A stretch of DNA of 64,000 nucleotides from Thaumarchaeota archaeon casp-thauma3 (GTDB lineage: Archaea > Thermoproteota > Nitrososphaeria > Nitrososphaerales > Nitrosopumilaceae). Shown here piece by piece: positions 25,400 through 34,741 of the stretch; within the stretch, counting starts at the first letter, position 1; each line of letters starts with the position of its first letter. Under the pieces are notes generated by a model. That model saw only the letters and a list, made by a program, of their open reading frames with translations. It was not told the DNA's origin and did no database searches. Position numbers and translations under genes: made by a program. The DNA lies in contig LFEY01000005.1 of assembly GCA_001510275.1 (NCBI GenBank), forward strand, positions 36,508 through 100,507. The letters run 5' to 3'.

Positions 25400-25774
25400 C
25401 TACCATATTCTTCGTCTCCCGGATTGATACAGTGCAAATGCCATCGCTCCAAACATAATAGCTAAAAATCCCATCATAGGTAAAGTTGCACTCTTTGGAA
25501 GTTCCAAAAGAGCACTTCCCCAAGCATACAAGAAAATTGCCATAACATCAAAGACTACAAACATCAGAATGTAAGGGTAATATTGCATCATAAAGTGAGT
25601 TCGTCCTTCTCCTGATGGAACTTGGCCACATTCCATTGGCAAAAATTTAACAGGGTTACTTCGTTTTCTTGGGGAAATCATTCTAGAAAGTATTAATGCA
25701 GGTGCCATTGCTGCTATACCAAAGGCAAACATCAATACTATAGTACTGTAATTGCCCGCTAATTCCCCGACCAA
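25400..25774 (-). CDS. nuoA: Complex I subunit A
   Basis: Three-helix subunit and first gene of the cluster. The FLPMECG and YYPYILMFVVFDVMAIFLYAWG blocks (in parts) identify it; ECG marks the quinone-gate loop. Where bacterial NuoA has DVE, this has DVM. Upstream (25775-25888) is the divergent promoter region shared with the peroxiredoxin gene. Confidence 0.92.
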   Translation of the reverse strand: MVGELAGNYSTIVLMFAFGIAAMAPALILSRMISPRKRSNPVKFLPMECGQVPSGEGRTHFMMQYYPYILMFVVFDVMAIFLYAWGSALLELPKSATLPMMGFLAIMFGAMAFALYQSGRRRIW

Positions 25775-25888
25775 TTTAGCTATTGACCCTAATTTTTGTA
25801 TAAAAAGGTATCCTTACTTTTTTCGATCAAATTTTGGACAAAAACAATTTTTATAAACTACTTTATAGGATAATTACAAAAATCAATT

Positions 25889-26353
25889 ATGCCATTGGAT
25901 ATAGGGGATACTGCTCCGGATTTTGAACTCCCAGATACAGAATTGAAAATGCGGACTTTGGATGAATTCAAAGGGGGGAAAATTGTACTATCATTCATAG
26001 TTGCTGCAAGTTCTCCAGTTTGTGAAGTTGAACTGTGTACATTTAGAGACTCTTGGCAAGAAATTTCAGATCTTGGTGCACAAGTAGTAGCAATCAGTAA
26101 TGATGGTCCATTTGCAAATAAAGCATTTGCAGAAAAACACAAATTCAATTTTCCATTATTGGGAGATTATAACAGTAAAACAATTCGTGATTATGACATA
26201 TTGATGAAAGATTTACTTCACATTAAAGACTATAATGCTGCAAAACGTTCTGTATTTGTAATAATGGAAGATGGAAAGATTGGTTACAAATGGATTTCAG
26301 AAGATCCATTAAAAGAGCCAAACTATGAAGAAATTAAAAATTTTCTAAAATAA
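25889..26353 (+). CDS. Peroxiredoxin, PrxQ/Bcp type
   Basis: Thiol peroxidase that reduces H2O2 and organic peroxides. The peroxidatic Cys45 and resolving Cys50 lie in SSPVCEVELC, the 5-residue spacing typical of Bcp/PrxQ. APDFELPD is the family N-terminal motif. The residue four before the peroxidatic Cys is Ser (family Thr/Ser). 154 residues. A TATA box (tttttataaa, about 25850) precedes it; the gene is divergent from complex I. Confidence 0.92.
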   Translation: MPLDIGDTAPDFELPDTELKMRTLDEFKGGKIVLSFIVAASSPVCEVELCTFRDSWQEISDLGAQVVAISNDGPFANKAFAEKHKFNFPLLGDYNSKTIRDYDILMKDLLHIKDYNAAKRSVFVIMEDGKIGYKWISEDPLKEPNYEEIKNFLK

Positions 26354-26372
26354 GCAAAAATTTTTTTATTCT
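26350..26372. terminator. Bidirectional A/T-rich terminator between convergent genes
   Basis: Only 12 bp separate the peroxiredoxin and biotin-carrier stops. They contain aaaaattttttt, a run that gives oligo-U on both transcripts. No GC hairpin is needed for archaeal intrinsic termination. Confidence 0.4.
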
Positions 26373-26878
26373 ATCTCTGCAATAACGTCGCCTTTGGCAA
26401 CAGTTCCAGTTTCTTTTACTTTGATTGATTTTATAACACCATCTTTGTGTGCTTTAACAGCTACTTGCATTTTCATGGACTCTAAAGTACAAACAACATC
26501 ACCTTTCTTTACAGAATCTCCATCGGCAACCGCAATTGATACAACCTTACCAGGAATTTGGCTTTTCAAAGCTAATTGTGCATCAATAGTCCCACCCCCC
26601 CCAGTATTTTTGTAAACAATTTCATCAAAGTGAGTATGTGTGTTTATTGTAATTGGGAGATTGTCAATTACAAGATTCATTTCATTTGTAGATTGTTCAA
26701 GATATTTTGCTCTGTGATATTTTTGGTCTAAAATAAATTCAATTCCTTTTGAATTCATAGTAAGAATTTTTAAGTTATGTTCGTTATCATTAATTTTAAT
26801 TACATATTCATTCTTACCAAGATTTTCTAGTATCTTTCCATCAAATGATTTTTCAATGTCAGGTATTGTGTAATCCAT
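26366..26878 (-). CDS. accB: Biotin carboxyl carrier subunit of acetyl/propionyl-CoA carboxylase
   Basis: Carries biotin between the carboxylase and carboxyltransferase subunits. The C-terminal biotinyl domain has ESMKM (Lys136 as biotin site; Ser replaces the usual Ala) and IPGKVVSIAVADGDSVKKGD. It is preceded by a Gly-rich hinge (TGGGGT) encoded by an 8-base G run. It follows the biotin carboxylase by 6 bp in the operon carboxyltransferase - biotin carboxylase - carrier. Confidence 0.92.
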   Translation of the reverse strand: MDYTIPDIEKSFDGKILENLGKNEYVIKINDNEHNLKILTMNSKGIEFILDQKYHRAKYLEQSTNEMNLVIDNLPITINTHTHFDEIVYKNTGGGGTIDAQLALKSQIPGKVVSIAVADGDSVKKGDVVCTLESMKMQVAVKAHKDGVIKSIKVKETGTVAKGDVIAEIE

Positions 26879-26884
26879 AATTCA

Positions 26885-28372
26885 TCAATCCAACTTATTT
26901 TTCCAATTTGAGTTATTGCTAGCATTATTTTGTATACGACTCTTAAAGTATTCAGAATGAATTATTGCAGCAGCTATAGCTGCTTCGCTTTTCTCATTTT
27001 TTTCTTTCTTAAGATCTTCAGTTAATCTGTCAATCATGTTATAACGCTTAAGAAAATCAGTCGAAAGATCTCCATTTTTGTATTCATCTGAATTTAGAAT
27101 TGTTTTATAGAGAGGAATTGAAGTTTCTACTCCTTGAATGTAAAAATCATTTAATGCTGAAAGCATTCGAGTTCTAGATTCTTCAAATGTTTGACCCCAT
27201 GTAACGAGTTTTGCCATAAGCGAGTCGTAAAATGGAGAAACGGTACATCCAGGATACAGGTAAGTATCACATCTAACGCTTGGTCCTGCTGGGATTGTTA
27301 CATCTGGAACAGGTCCAGTAGATGGAGCAAAGTCAAAGAATGTATCTTCTGCATTGATTCTACACTCTATTGCATAACCATTCATTTTGAGATCACTTTG
27401 TTTGAATGGGATTGGTTCTCCATTTGCAATATCTAATTGCAATTTGACTAAATCCAATCCAGACACAAATTCTGTAATTGGGTGTTCTACTTGTAATCTA
27501 GCATTAATTTCAATAAAGTAAAATTCTCCATTATCGGCTCTCAGAAATTCAGCAGTGCCCAAGTTAGTATAGTCAACTGCATCAGCAGCATTACAAACCG
27601 ATTCACCTACACGAGCTCTTGTTTCTTCGTCAACAATTGGTGAAGGAGTTTGTTCAATTAATTTTTGGTTACGTCTTTGAATTGAGCATTCCCTTTCAAA
27701 AATATGAACAGTGTTACCATGTGTGTCTCTAGCCATTTGATATTCAATGTGTCGTGTTTTTTCAAGGTATTTTTCTACAAGAATAGCAGATTTTCCTACA
27801 GCTGCAATTGATTCACCTGTAACAGACTCATAGCCATCACGTAATTCTTTATCATTAGTTACTATTCTAATTCCACGACCACCACCACCATAAACTGATT
27901 TTAACATTACAGGATAGCCAATTTCATTTGCAATTTTTTCTGCATCATCTGCATCTTTTACTAGACCAAGACTTCCAGGAACAGTTGGAACGTTAGCTTT
28001 TAACATTGCAGCTTTACATTTCATTTTATCACCGCAAAGATCCAGAGAGTCTGAAGATGGGCCAATAAAAATAATTTTATTTTTTTCACATAGTCTTGCA
28101 AAGTCATCATTTTCTGAAAGAAAGCCATAACCAGGATGAACAGCATCTGTACCAGATGACAACATTACTTCTAGAATTTTTTCTTGATTAAGATATGATT
28201 TTGCAGGAGCTGCTTCTCCAATATGATATGCTTCAGTAGCTTGTTTTACATGCATTGAATTGTAATCTTCATCAGAATAAACTGCAACTGTTTTGATTCC
28301 AAGTGTCTTACATGTTCTAATTACACGTAAAGCAATTTCTCCTCTGTTTGCGATAAGTACTTTTTCAATCAT
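26885..28372 (-). CDS. accC: Biotin carboxylase subunit of acetyl/propionyl-CoA carboxylase
   Basis: ATP-dependent carboxylation of biotin, the bicarbonate-fixing step of the 3-hydroxypropionate/4-hydroxybutyrate cycle. IANRGEIALRVIRT, HPGYGFLSEN, the ATP-grasp loop GGGGRGIRIV and EINARLQVEHPITE are textbook. 495 residues. The C-terminal 40 residues are charged. It lies between carboxyltransferase (6 bp) and carrier (6 bp). Confidence 0.95.
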   Translation of the reverse strand: MIEKVLIANRGEIALRVIRTCKTLGIKTVAVYSDEDYNSMHVKQATEAYHIGEAAPAKSYLNQEKILEVMLSSGTDAVHPGYGFLSENDDFARLCEKNKIIFIGPSSDSLDLCGDKMKCKAAMLKANVPTVPGSLGLVKDADDAEKIANEIGYPVMLKSVYGGGGRGIRIVTNDKELRDGYESVTGESIAAVGKSAILVEKYLEKTRHIEYQMARDTHGNTVHIFERECSIQRRNQKLIEQTPSPIVDEETRARVGESVCNAADAVDYTNLGTAEFLRADNGEFYFIEINARLQVEHPITEFVSGLDLVKLQLDIANGEPIPFKQSDLKMNGYAIECRINAEDTFFDFAPSTGPVPDVTIPAGPSVRCDTYLYPGCTVSPFYDSLMAKLVTWGQTFEESRTRMLSALNDFYIQGVETSIPLYKTILNSDEYKNGDLSTDFLKRYNMIDRLTEDLKKEKNEKSEAAIAAAIIHSEYFKSRIQNNASNNSNWKNKLD

Positions 28373-28378
28373 TTTAAA

Positions 28379-29926
28379 TCACAGATTGATGTTTCCGTGT
28401 TTTCGAGGTAGTTGTTTTTCTCTTTTGTTTTGAAGCATCTCAAGTGCTTTAATTAGCATAGGTCTTGTTTCAGCCGGATCAATTACATTATCAACAGTTC
28501 CATGAGATGCAGCAACATAAGGATTTTCAAATTTTTCTGTAAATTCATCGATTAATTGTTTTTTAAGAGCTTCTGGGTCTTTAGAATCTGCAAGGTCTTT
28601 TCTATACATGATTTTTACGGCTGCTTCTCCACCTAAAACAGCACATCTTGCAGTAGGCCATGCATAGTTAACATCAGTTCTAAGATTTTTACTTCCCATT
28701 GCAATGTATGCACCACCATATGCCTTGCCAATAACTAGAGTGATTCTTGGAACAGTTGCTTCACAATATGCATAGAGTAGTTTACTTCCATGTCTAATGA
28801 TTCCATTGTGCTCTTGATTAGAACCAGGCATGTAACCAGGAGTATCTACTAAAGTGATAAGAGGAATATTAAAGGCATCACAGAATCTGATAAAACGTGC
28901 TGCTTTATTTGATGAATCAATATCAAGTGCACCTGCAAGATACATAGGATTGTTTGCAACAAATCCAACAACTCTACCATTCATTCTTCCATAACCAACT
29001 ACAATGTTTGGTGCAAACAACTCATGCACTTCAAAGAATTCATGATTATCAACAATTGAGTTAATGATATCTTTCATATTATATGGTTGCAAAGGATTTT
29101 CTGGAATGATATTAATTAGATTATGATCTAGTCTATTTGGATCATCATCAGTTGTAGTTTTGGGTGGTTCTTCAGTATTATTTTGTGGAAGATACGAAAG
29201 TAATTTTTTGAGGTAATCCATGCATTCGTATTCATTTTGTGCAAGAAAATGTGCAACGCCACTTTTTGAAGCATGTGTCATTGCTCCACCAAGATCTTCA
29301 AAGGAAATCTCTTCACCTATTACAGTCTTGACTACATCAGGTCCTGTAACAAACATAGTTCCTACCTTGTTAACCATAATTACAAAGTCAGTCATTGCAG
29401 GAGAGTATACAGCACCACCTGCTGAAGGGCCAAGGCTTGCCGTAATTTGTGGAATTACACCAGAAGCTAATTGATTGTAATAAAATATATCTGCAAATCC
29501 ATCAAGACTCATAATTCCTTCTTGAATTCTAGCACCACCAGAATCCATGATTCCAATGATTGGACATCCGGTTCTAAGTGCATGTTCAGTTAGTTTAGTA
29601 ATTTTTTTAGCTCCCATCTTACTTAATGTTCCACCAAGTACAGTAAAGTCATAAGCAAAGACAAAGATTTGTCTACCATTTACAGTTCCATAACCACCAA
29701 CTACACCATCTGTAAAGAATTTCTTTTTCTGCATATCATATTCATGATAATGGTGTGTGACTAATGGGTCCATTTCGGTAAAAGTGCCTTCATCAAGTAA
29801 AAGATTAATTCTTTCGCGAGCAGTTAATTTACCCTTATCATGTTGAGCCTTGATTCTATCTTGACCCCCTCCCTGTAATGCTATGTTATTCTTTTTAGTA
29901 TATCCTTCAATCTTTTCAGAATGCAT
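28379..29926 (-). CDS. pccB: Carboxyltransferase subunit of acetyl/propionyl-CoA carboxylase
   Basis: Transfers carboxyl from biotin to acetyl- or propionyl-CoA. It has two crotonase-fold domains: GTLSKMGAKKITKL and GGARIQEG in the N domain, and TLVDTPGYMPGSNQEHNGII and GKAYGGAYIAMGSK in the C domain, the last forming an oxyanion hole. 515 residues. First gene of the three-gene operon. The archaeal enzyme works on both CoA substrates, since archaea lack fatty-acid synthase (known for related organisms). Confidence 0.95.
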   Translation of the reverse strand: MHSEKIEGYTKKNNIALQGGGQDRIKAQHDKGKLTARERINLLLDEGTFTEMDPLVTHHYHEYDMQKKKFFTDGVVGGYGTVNGRQIFVFAYDFTVLGGTLSKMGAKKITKLTEHALRTGCPIIGIMDSGGARIQEGIMSLDGFADIFYYNQLASGVIPQITASLGPSAGGAVYSPAMTDFVIMVNKVGTMFVTGPDVVKTVIGEEISFEDLGGAMTHASKSGVAHFLAQNEYECMDYLKKLLSYLPQNNTEEPPKTTTDDDPNRLDHNLINIIPENPLQPYNMKDIINSIVDNHEFFEVHELFAPNIVVGYGRMNGRVVGFVANNPMYLAGALDIDSSNKAARFIRFCDAFNIPLITLVDTPGYMPGSNQEHNGIIRHGSKLLYAYCEATVPRITLVIGKAYGGAYIAMGSKNLRTDVNYAWPTARCAVLGGEAAVKIMYRKDLADSKDPEALKKQLIDEFTEKFENPYVAASHGTVDNVIDPAETRPMLIKALEMLQNKREKQLPRKHGNINL

Positions 29927-30032
29927 AACAGTGATCTAAAGCAAGAGGGTTTCCTATATTAATTTAGTTTGGTAAACATTAACATTATCAAATTTTTACA
30001 AAAATTCAATGATCATTGTTTATTTTTGAAAT

Positions 30033-30344
30033 TCAGGAGTTTAAAATTGGAAATTTCTTTTTTGATGATTTTTGGTAACAATTAAAAGCGTCTTTTTCTT
30101 CACTACATTTCTTACATATACACAATTGAGATACATTTGGAATATCACAATTTTCCTGAAATTCACATTGAAGACAACCAGCAGAAGCATTACACACTAA
30201 ACATCGTAATTCGTTAATTTCAGCACATTTTTCATGTTTAACACCTAATCCCTTTGCCCACAATCCAATCTCATTGACTTCAATTTTTTCATTACATACA
30301 ATACAAGTTCCTGGAAACTTCATAGGAATTTTTCTCCAACTCAT
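30033..30344 (-). CDS. Cysteine-rich probable zinc-binding protein, unknown
   Basis: 103 residues with about twelve cysteines in C-x2-C pairs: CIVC, CLVC, CLQC, CICKKC. They could hold three or so zinc ions. The first pair with GVKHEKC looks like a PARP/LIM-like mini finger. Its ATG overlaps the stop of rfcL by 1 base, so it is co-transcribed. An internal Met at residue 8 is an alternative start. No family recognised; a nucleic-acid role is only inferred from the operon. Confidence 0.65.
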   Translation of the reverse strand: MSWRKIPMKFPGTCIVCNEKIEVNEIGLWAKGLGVKHEKCAEINELRCLVCNASAGCLQCEFQENCDIPNVSQLCICKKCSEEKDAFNCYQKSSKKKFPILNS

Positions 30345-31498
30345 TAGATTAGTTCAATCTCCTTTTCAATAATATCACCAAAAGTTTCTTCTAGTTCTAA
30401 TTCAAGAGTTTTATTTTTAATGCAAAATAAAACAAAAGGTAAACAAAGTGTTACAAAAGCACTAGATGATAGATGTAATTGTTTTGCCATAATAGATGAT
30501 AGTGATTTAATTTTGACACCATCCCAACGAATTCTATTAAGTAATGGCCATGAAATATTGTATTGTGAATATCTAATTCTATCATCATTTTGATATAGTT
30601 CTACCAAAATATCATTAAGATAACGTAATAGTCTCCAATTCTGAGTTTTCATAATCTTGCCATATAACATATCAGCATTTGAGATAACTTCTAAATATTT
30701 TGCAAGTGTTGCATTATCTAGACTACTTGTGATGATACTGGAATAAAATGCGTCAATCTTTTTTCTTGGATCAATTTGCATAGAATACAAAACACTTCTA
30801 GCTTCTTCAATTGAATTTGCTTTAAAGAATGCGTTTACTCCATCTTCAACATTAATACTCTCAAAGGATGTTTCAGTTTGAGGATTAAATCCAGTTACTA
30901 GTGACTGTGTAAGATTAATCATAGAACGAATATCTCCATGCGATTTGTCAATAACTTTGATTAAAGATCCAGGACTTAGTTTTGCAGTTTCTTTTTTTAA
31001 AATATTTTCAAGATAAACTCTCAAGAGACGAGGAGGGATTCTTTTGAAGTAGATTGTTTTAACTACTTTTTTGATACTCTTCATTTTGTCTGAGGTATCG
31101 TTATTTGCTGCAAGAACAATAGGTACTGTAGGTTCTTTTAGAATGTCAACAAGAGCTGCTACCCCACCATAATCACCACGACCATGAATGCCATCTACCT
31201 CATCAACGAAGATCATTGGGTTTCCTAAAACACTCACATTACCTAAAACAGGTGTAAGAATTTCATTAATTCTTGATTTACTTCTAACGTCACTAGCATT
31301 AAGTCCAATCATATCATATCCAAATTTTTTTGCTACAAGATATGCCATAGTAGTTTTTCCAATACCAGGAGGTCCAACTAGAAGAAGTGGTTTTGTTCCT
31401 TTTTTCCATTTTACAAACCATTCCATTATAGCCGCACGAGATTCTTCATTTCCGACCATATCAGAAATAATCTGAGGTCGATGTTTTTCAGACCACAT
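30344..31498 (-). CDS. rfcL: Replication factor C large subunit
   Basis: Clamp-loader subunit that opens PCNA. It starts MWSEKHRP, the family opening. Walker A is GPPGIGKTT and Walker B is FVDEVDGI (DExD). The C-terminal collar region is shorter than usual and ends in acidic EEIEKEIELI-like sequence rather than a clear PIP box. The frame is open to GTG 31510, which overlaps the upstream stop, so either start is possible. The small subunit is at 55091. Confidence 0.94.
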   Translation of the reverse strand: MWSEKHRPQIISDMVGNEESRAAIMEWFVKWKKGTKPLLLVGPPGIGKTTMAYLVAKKFGYDMIGLNASDVRSKSRINEILTPVLGNVSVLGNPMIFVDEVDGIHGRGDYGGVAALVDILKEPTVPIVLAANNDTSDKMKSIKKVVKTIYFKRIPPRLLRVYLENILKKETAKLSPGSLIKVIDKSHGDIRSMINLTQSLVTGFNPQTETSFESINVEDGVNAFFKANSIEEARSVLYSMQIDPRKKIDAFYSSIITSSLDNATLAKYLEVISNADMLYGKIMKTQNWRLLRYLNDILVELYQNDDRIRYSQYNISWPLLNRIRWDGVKIKSLSSIMAKQLHLSSSAFVTLCLPFVLFCIKNKTLELELEETFGDIIEKEIELI

Positions 31499-31506
31499 CA
31501 ATTTAA

Positions 31507-32622
31507 TCACTTTGGGAGTTTGGATTCAAACTCTGACCATTTGTTGGCTTTTTGTAATTTATTATACCAATATTGGTTATAATGCTCTACAGTCAAAAAC
31601 AAAAACTCTAAAAATTCTTTGTGGGAGAATCCCTCAGGTAACAATTCAAGAGTAAGACGAGCATCTTGCAAATACAAATTACTTTTTTCTAAAGTAATAT
31701 CAAATCCTTTCTTCACATCATTTGCTAATAATGAATAATAAAGTGGCCAAGAAGGAATTTTTACAAATCCATTTTTAATAGAATCTTCAATTTCGTTTCC
31801 ACATCCAACGCCTTCAGCAGCTCTCGCCATACCCAAATAGAAAATTTCTGCTAATGGTCGTTCTGCTAATGCCATGTTTCTACCAGCAGTTCCCATCACT
31901 GCTCGATATTTTTTGTAAGACAATGTCATTTCTTCTTCAGTGATTTCAGTTGGTTTTGATTTTAATTTCTCATCAAGATATTGTCCTATTCTAGCATCTT
32001 TGAACCCCTCTTCAAATTCTTTTAGGACTTGTTCACCACCTTTTGAAATTTTATCTCGAGCTAATTTCAAGATATATGGATTCATTAGTTTGTAATCATC
32101 AAGAAATTCCAAGTCTTCATCTTTATCTACAATTCTATCCATTGGTTCGCTGAGATCAATTGCTAAGATATGTCCCTCAACCATATCTTGTTTTAATTGA
32201 GGATCATCTCTTCCTGTGTATTCTGCTGCAGCGTCAAACAATCCATTAAAAACAGGAAAGGTCATTTTTACAAAATTTGAGTTTAAAATTCTATGTACTC
32301 TATCTTTTAGAACATCAAGACTTTCTAATTTTGATTTTATAGGTTCAATTTCAGATGCATTTAGTATAATTTCAGTAGATCCTATTTCATCACCGAATGC
32401 TTGTTGAGTAGAATTAGGATTAGTATCAGACTTCATTTCATTATAAAGGCCTTGTGCAAATCTTTCCGCAAAATTTGGAAATTCATTTTCTGTTTCTTCT
32501 TTATATTTTTTAAATAATTTGAAACCTTTTGATTTGAACAAGCCTTGTTTGATTATTTGTTTACCAGGTTTTGTGCTCATCAAAGCTTCTTTACTTACAA
32601 CAGATTGATCCTTACCACTCAC
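31507..32622 (-). CDS. Thaumarchaeal-type protein of unknown function, rfcL partner
   Basis: 371 residues, largely helical and charged, without signal peptide or membrane helix. I do not recognise a family. Conspicuous blocks are KYRAVMGTAGRNMALAERPL, FYLGMARAAEGVGCGNE and PSWPLYYSLLANDVKKGFD. It sits first in an operon with rfcL (stop and start within about 10 bp) and the Cys-rich protein. It is divergent from the IMPase-family phosphatase. A role linked to replication or clamp loading is only a guess from context. Confidence 0.75.
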   Translation of the reverse strand: MSGKDQSVVSKEALMSTKPGKQIIKQGLFKSKGFKLFKKYKEETENEFPNFAERFAQGLYNEMKSDTNPNSTQQAFGDEIGSTEIILNASEIEPIKSKLESLDVLKDRVHRILNSNFVKMTFPVFNGLFDAAAEYTGRDDPQLKQDMVEGHILAIDLSEPMDRIVDKDEDLEFLDDYKLMNPYILKLARDKISKGGEQVLKEFEEGFKDARIGQYLDEKLKSKPTEITEEEMTLSYKKYRAVMGTAGRNMALAERPLAEIFYLGMARAAEGVGCGNEIEDSIKNGFVKIPSWPLYYSLLANDVKKGFDITLEKSNLYLQDARLTLELLPEGFSHKEFLEFLFLTVEHYNQYWYNKLQKANKWSEFESKLPK

Positions 32623-32704
32623 AAACGTAGACTTGTTTATTGTTATTTATATTTTCAAAACAAATGTTTACTTGACTTAAATTACGAAATATGGAATATT
32701 CATT

Positions 32705-33502
32705 GTGGAAGTAATAGAAATTCTTCGTGAAGCTTCAAATAGAATTTATGAAAATGTAAAAGATCTTGCAGGTACTGAACATGCTGCAGGAGATTTTGGT
32801 AGAGGTGCAGGAGGAGACATTTCACGAAACATAGACATTGTTGCTGAAAAAACAGTTTTAGATTATCTTAAAGAAATTAATTTTGAATGTGTTGTTTTAG
32901 GTGAAGAATGTGGAAGAGTAGAATTATCAAATAATCCTAAAGGATACATCATTATGGATGCAATAGACGGCTCTGCTAATGCAGTACGTGGTGTTCCTTT
33001 TTTCTGCAGTTCATTAGCATTTGCAACTGAGAATAAACTTAGTTCAATTACAGATAGTGTTATTACAGATCTATCAAATGGTGAAATGTATTGGGCTTCA
33101 AAAAACAAGGGTTCATTTTTCAATGAAGAACCAATCAAAGTACACAGCAGTGATCCAATATACAAAATAGTTGGCATTAACATATCTGGGGCAACAGCAG
33201 ATTTGATCAAACGATTACAGCCAATATTTGAAAATCATAATCATACAAGACATTTTGGTGCAAACGCCCTAGAAATGGCATTATTTGCAAGGGGATTAAT
33301 GGATATTTTTATTGATTTGAGAGATAAAATCAGAATACAAGACATTGCTGCAGGATATCTAATTGTAAAAGAAGCAGGAGGATTACTGTTAGATGCAGAT
33401 TTGAATCCACTTGATGCGGATCTAAGTTATGATACAAGAATTTCTTTTATTGCTGCTACAAATCAAAAAATTCTTGATGAAATAATGTCACAGATCAAAT
33501 AG
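32705..33502 (+). CDS. Inositol-monophosphatase-family phosphatase (possible FBPase IV)
   Basis: Mg-dependent sugar phosphatase. Metal motifs: GEECG (Glu-Glu), MDAIDGSAN (family DxIDGTxN) and IQDIAAG near the C-terminus (WDxAAG-like). Archaeal members often act on both inositol-1-P and fructose-1,6-bisphosphate, which would serve gluconeogenesis from fixed carbon. 265 residues from GTG 32705. Confidence 0.88.
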   Translation: MEVIEILREASNRIYENVKDLAGTEHAAGDFGRGAGGDISRNIDIVAEKTVLDYLKEINFECVVLGEECGRVELSNNPKGYIIMDAIDGSANAVRGVPFFCSSLAFATENKLSSITDSVITDLSNGEMYWASKNKGSFFNEEPIKVHSSDPIYKIVGINISGATADLIKRLQPIFENHNHTRHFGANALEMALFARGLMDIFIDLRDKIRIQDIAAGYLIVKEAGGLLLDADLNPLDADLSYDTRISFIAATNQKILDEIMSQIK

Positions 33503-33617
33503 GAAATTAAATCATCAAAATCAGTTTCATAGTTTTTTTATATAGAATAATAATTAAATTTTTTAAAGCATATTATAAGAGAAATACATTTATCCAAAGT
33601 CGAGAAAAAACTCTTGT

Positions 33618-34460
33618 ATGGTAACTGAGATGAAAGCAAAAGTCACGTATATGGAGTTGCTAAAAGAAGATCTTGTAATCATACGATTAGTTCCAGAAAA
33701 TGGAATGCCAAAATACAAAACTGGTCAGTTTTTAACAATTGGTCTTCCAATACCAGCAGAAAAAAAGATAGTAAGAAGAGCATATTCAATTGCATCTCAT
33801 CCAGAGAATAGAGATTATTTTGAATTTGTAATTAGGTGGGTTAGAAAACCACTTCCTGGTCGTGTAACGACTGAATTATTTTATCTAAGCGTTGGAGATG
33901 AAGTAGCTCTTGGTGATCCTACTGGAGCTGCGTTACAAATTAGTGAAAAGTTACCAACCGGAGAAAAAGACAATAGAAGAGTTATTTGTGTTGGTGGTGG
34001 AACGGGATTAGCACCATTTATTGCATTTGCAAATCATTTCCATGATATTAATGATAAAAGAGAGATGATTATTTTGCACGGAGCTAGTTATATTGATGAA
34101 TTAAGCTACAAACGACTTTTGACAGATTTAGAAAATGAAAGTGAGAAAAGAGGACGAGATCAATGGAACTTTAGATACAGAGCTGCAATCAGTAGACCAA
34201 AAGAATTCTATAACAGATCTTGGGCAGGTCAAGTTGGAAGAGTAGAATCATTTTTCAAGCCTGATAAAAAAACTGGATTATCACCAGTAGATGAGATGGT
34301 AGGAGAAAAAATAACACCAGACAATACAATTGTCTACATTTGTGGATATCAGGGAACAATTGATGGAGTAATTGAATCTCTGGGTTCAAGAGGTTTTGTC
34401 ACTGAACATGAAAAAAATCCTGATGGAAGTTATGGAATAAAGTTCGAATCCTATGGATAG
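33618..34460 (+). CDS. Ferredoxin/flavodoxin-NADP reductase-like oxidoreductase (paralogue 1)
   Basis: FAD-dependent reductase. FAD-binding RRAYSIASHPE (RxYS) with RWVRKPLPGRVT, the NADP-binding start ICVGGGTGLAPFIAF and the C-terminal YICGYQGTIDGVIESL are FNR signatures. 280 residues, single electron carrier domain, no 2Fe-2S domain. It is about two-thirds identical by eye to the gene at 44806. Possible partners are the zinc-type ferredoxins at 57-58 kb (inference). Upstream catattataag is a likely TATA element. Confidence 0.88.
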   Translation: MVTEMKAKVTYMELLKEDLVIIRLVPENGMPKYKTGQFLTIGLPIPAEKKIVRRAYSIASHPENRDYFEFVIRWVRKPLPGRVTTELFYLSVGDEVALGDPTGAALQISEKLPTGEKDNRRVICVGGGTGLAPFIAFANHFHDINDKREMIILHGASYIDELSYKRLLTDLENESEKRGRDQWNFRYRAAISRPKEFYNRSWAGQVGRVESFFKPDKKTGLSPVDEMVGEKITPDNTIVYICGYQGTIDGVIESLGSRGFVTEHEKNPDGSYGIKFESYG

Positions 34461-34568
34461 AAACATTTTTCAAAAAAAAATGATAAATTAATTTTAAGAT
34501 CAGAAATATAGATTTTATGAAAGAAAACATACCTGTGGATTTTTATATTGAGGTATTTTTTCTAAAAT

Positions 34569-34736
34569 ATGGCAAAACTCAAGTGTGGAGATTACGGGTT
34601 TGAATGTGATTTTGTAGCAGAGGGGGAGATGGAGAAGGTAATTGATGATTTTAGAGCACACACTGATGGTAAGCACGGAATAGACTATTCTAAGGAAGCC
34701 GTAATGCAATTTCTCTTAAGAAAGCAAGGCATATAA
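34569..34736 (+). CDS. DUF1059 small protein (55 aa)
   Basis: MAKLKCGDYGFECDFVAEGE opens like DUF1059 proteins (Cys, then CDF, then a helix ending in an HTDGKHG stretch). ATG 34569 lies about 25 bp after a TATA-like tttttatatt. Complete and in frame, missed by length cut-offs. Function of the family is unknown. It ends 5 bp before the convergent HemA-like gene. Confidence 0.72.
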   Translation: MAKLKCGDYGFECDFVAEGEMEKVIDDFRAHTDGKHGIDYSKEAVMQFLLRKQGI

Positions 34737-34741
34737 GAAAA

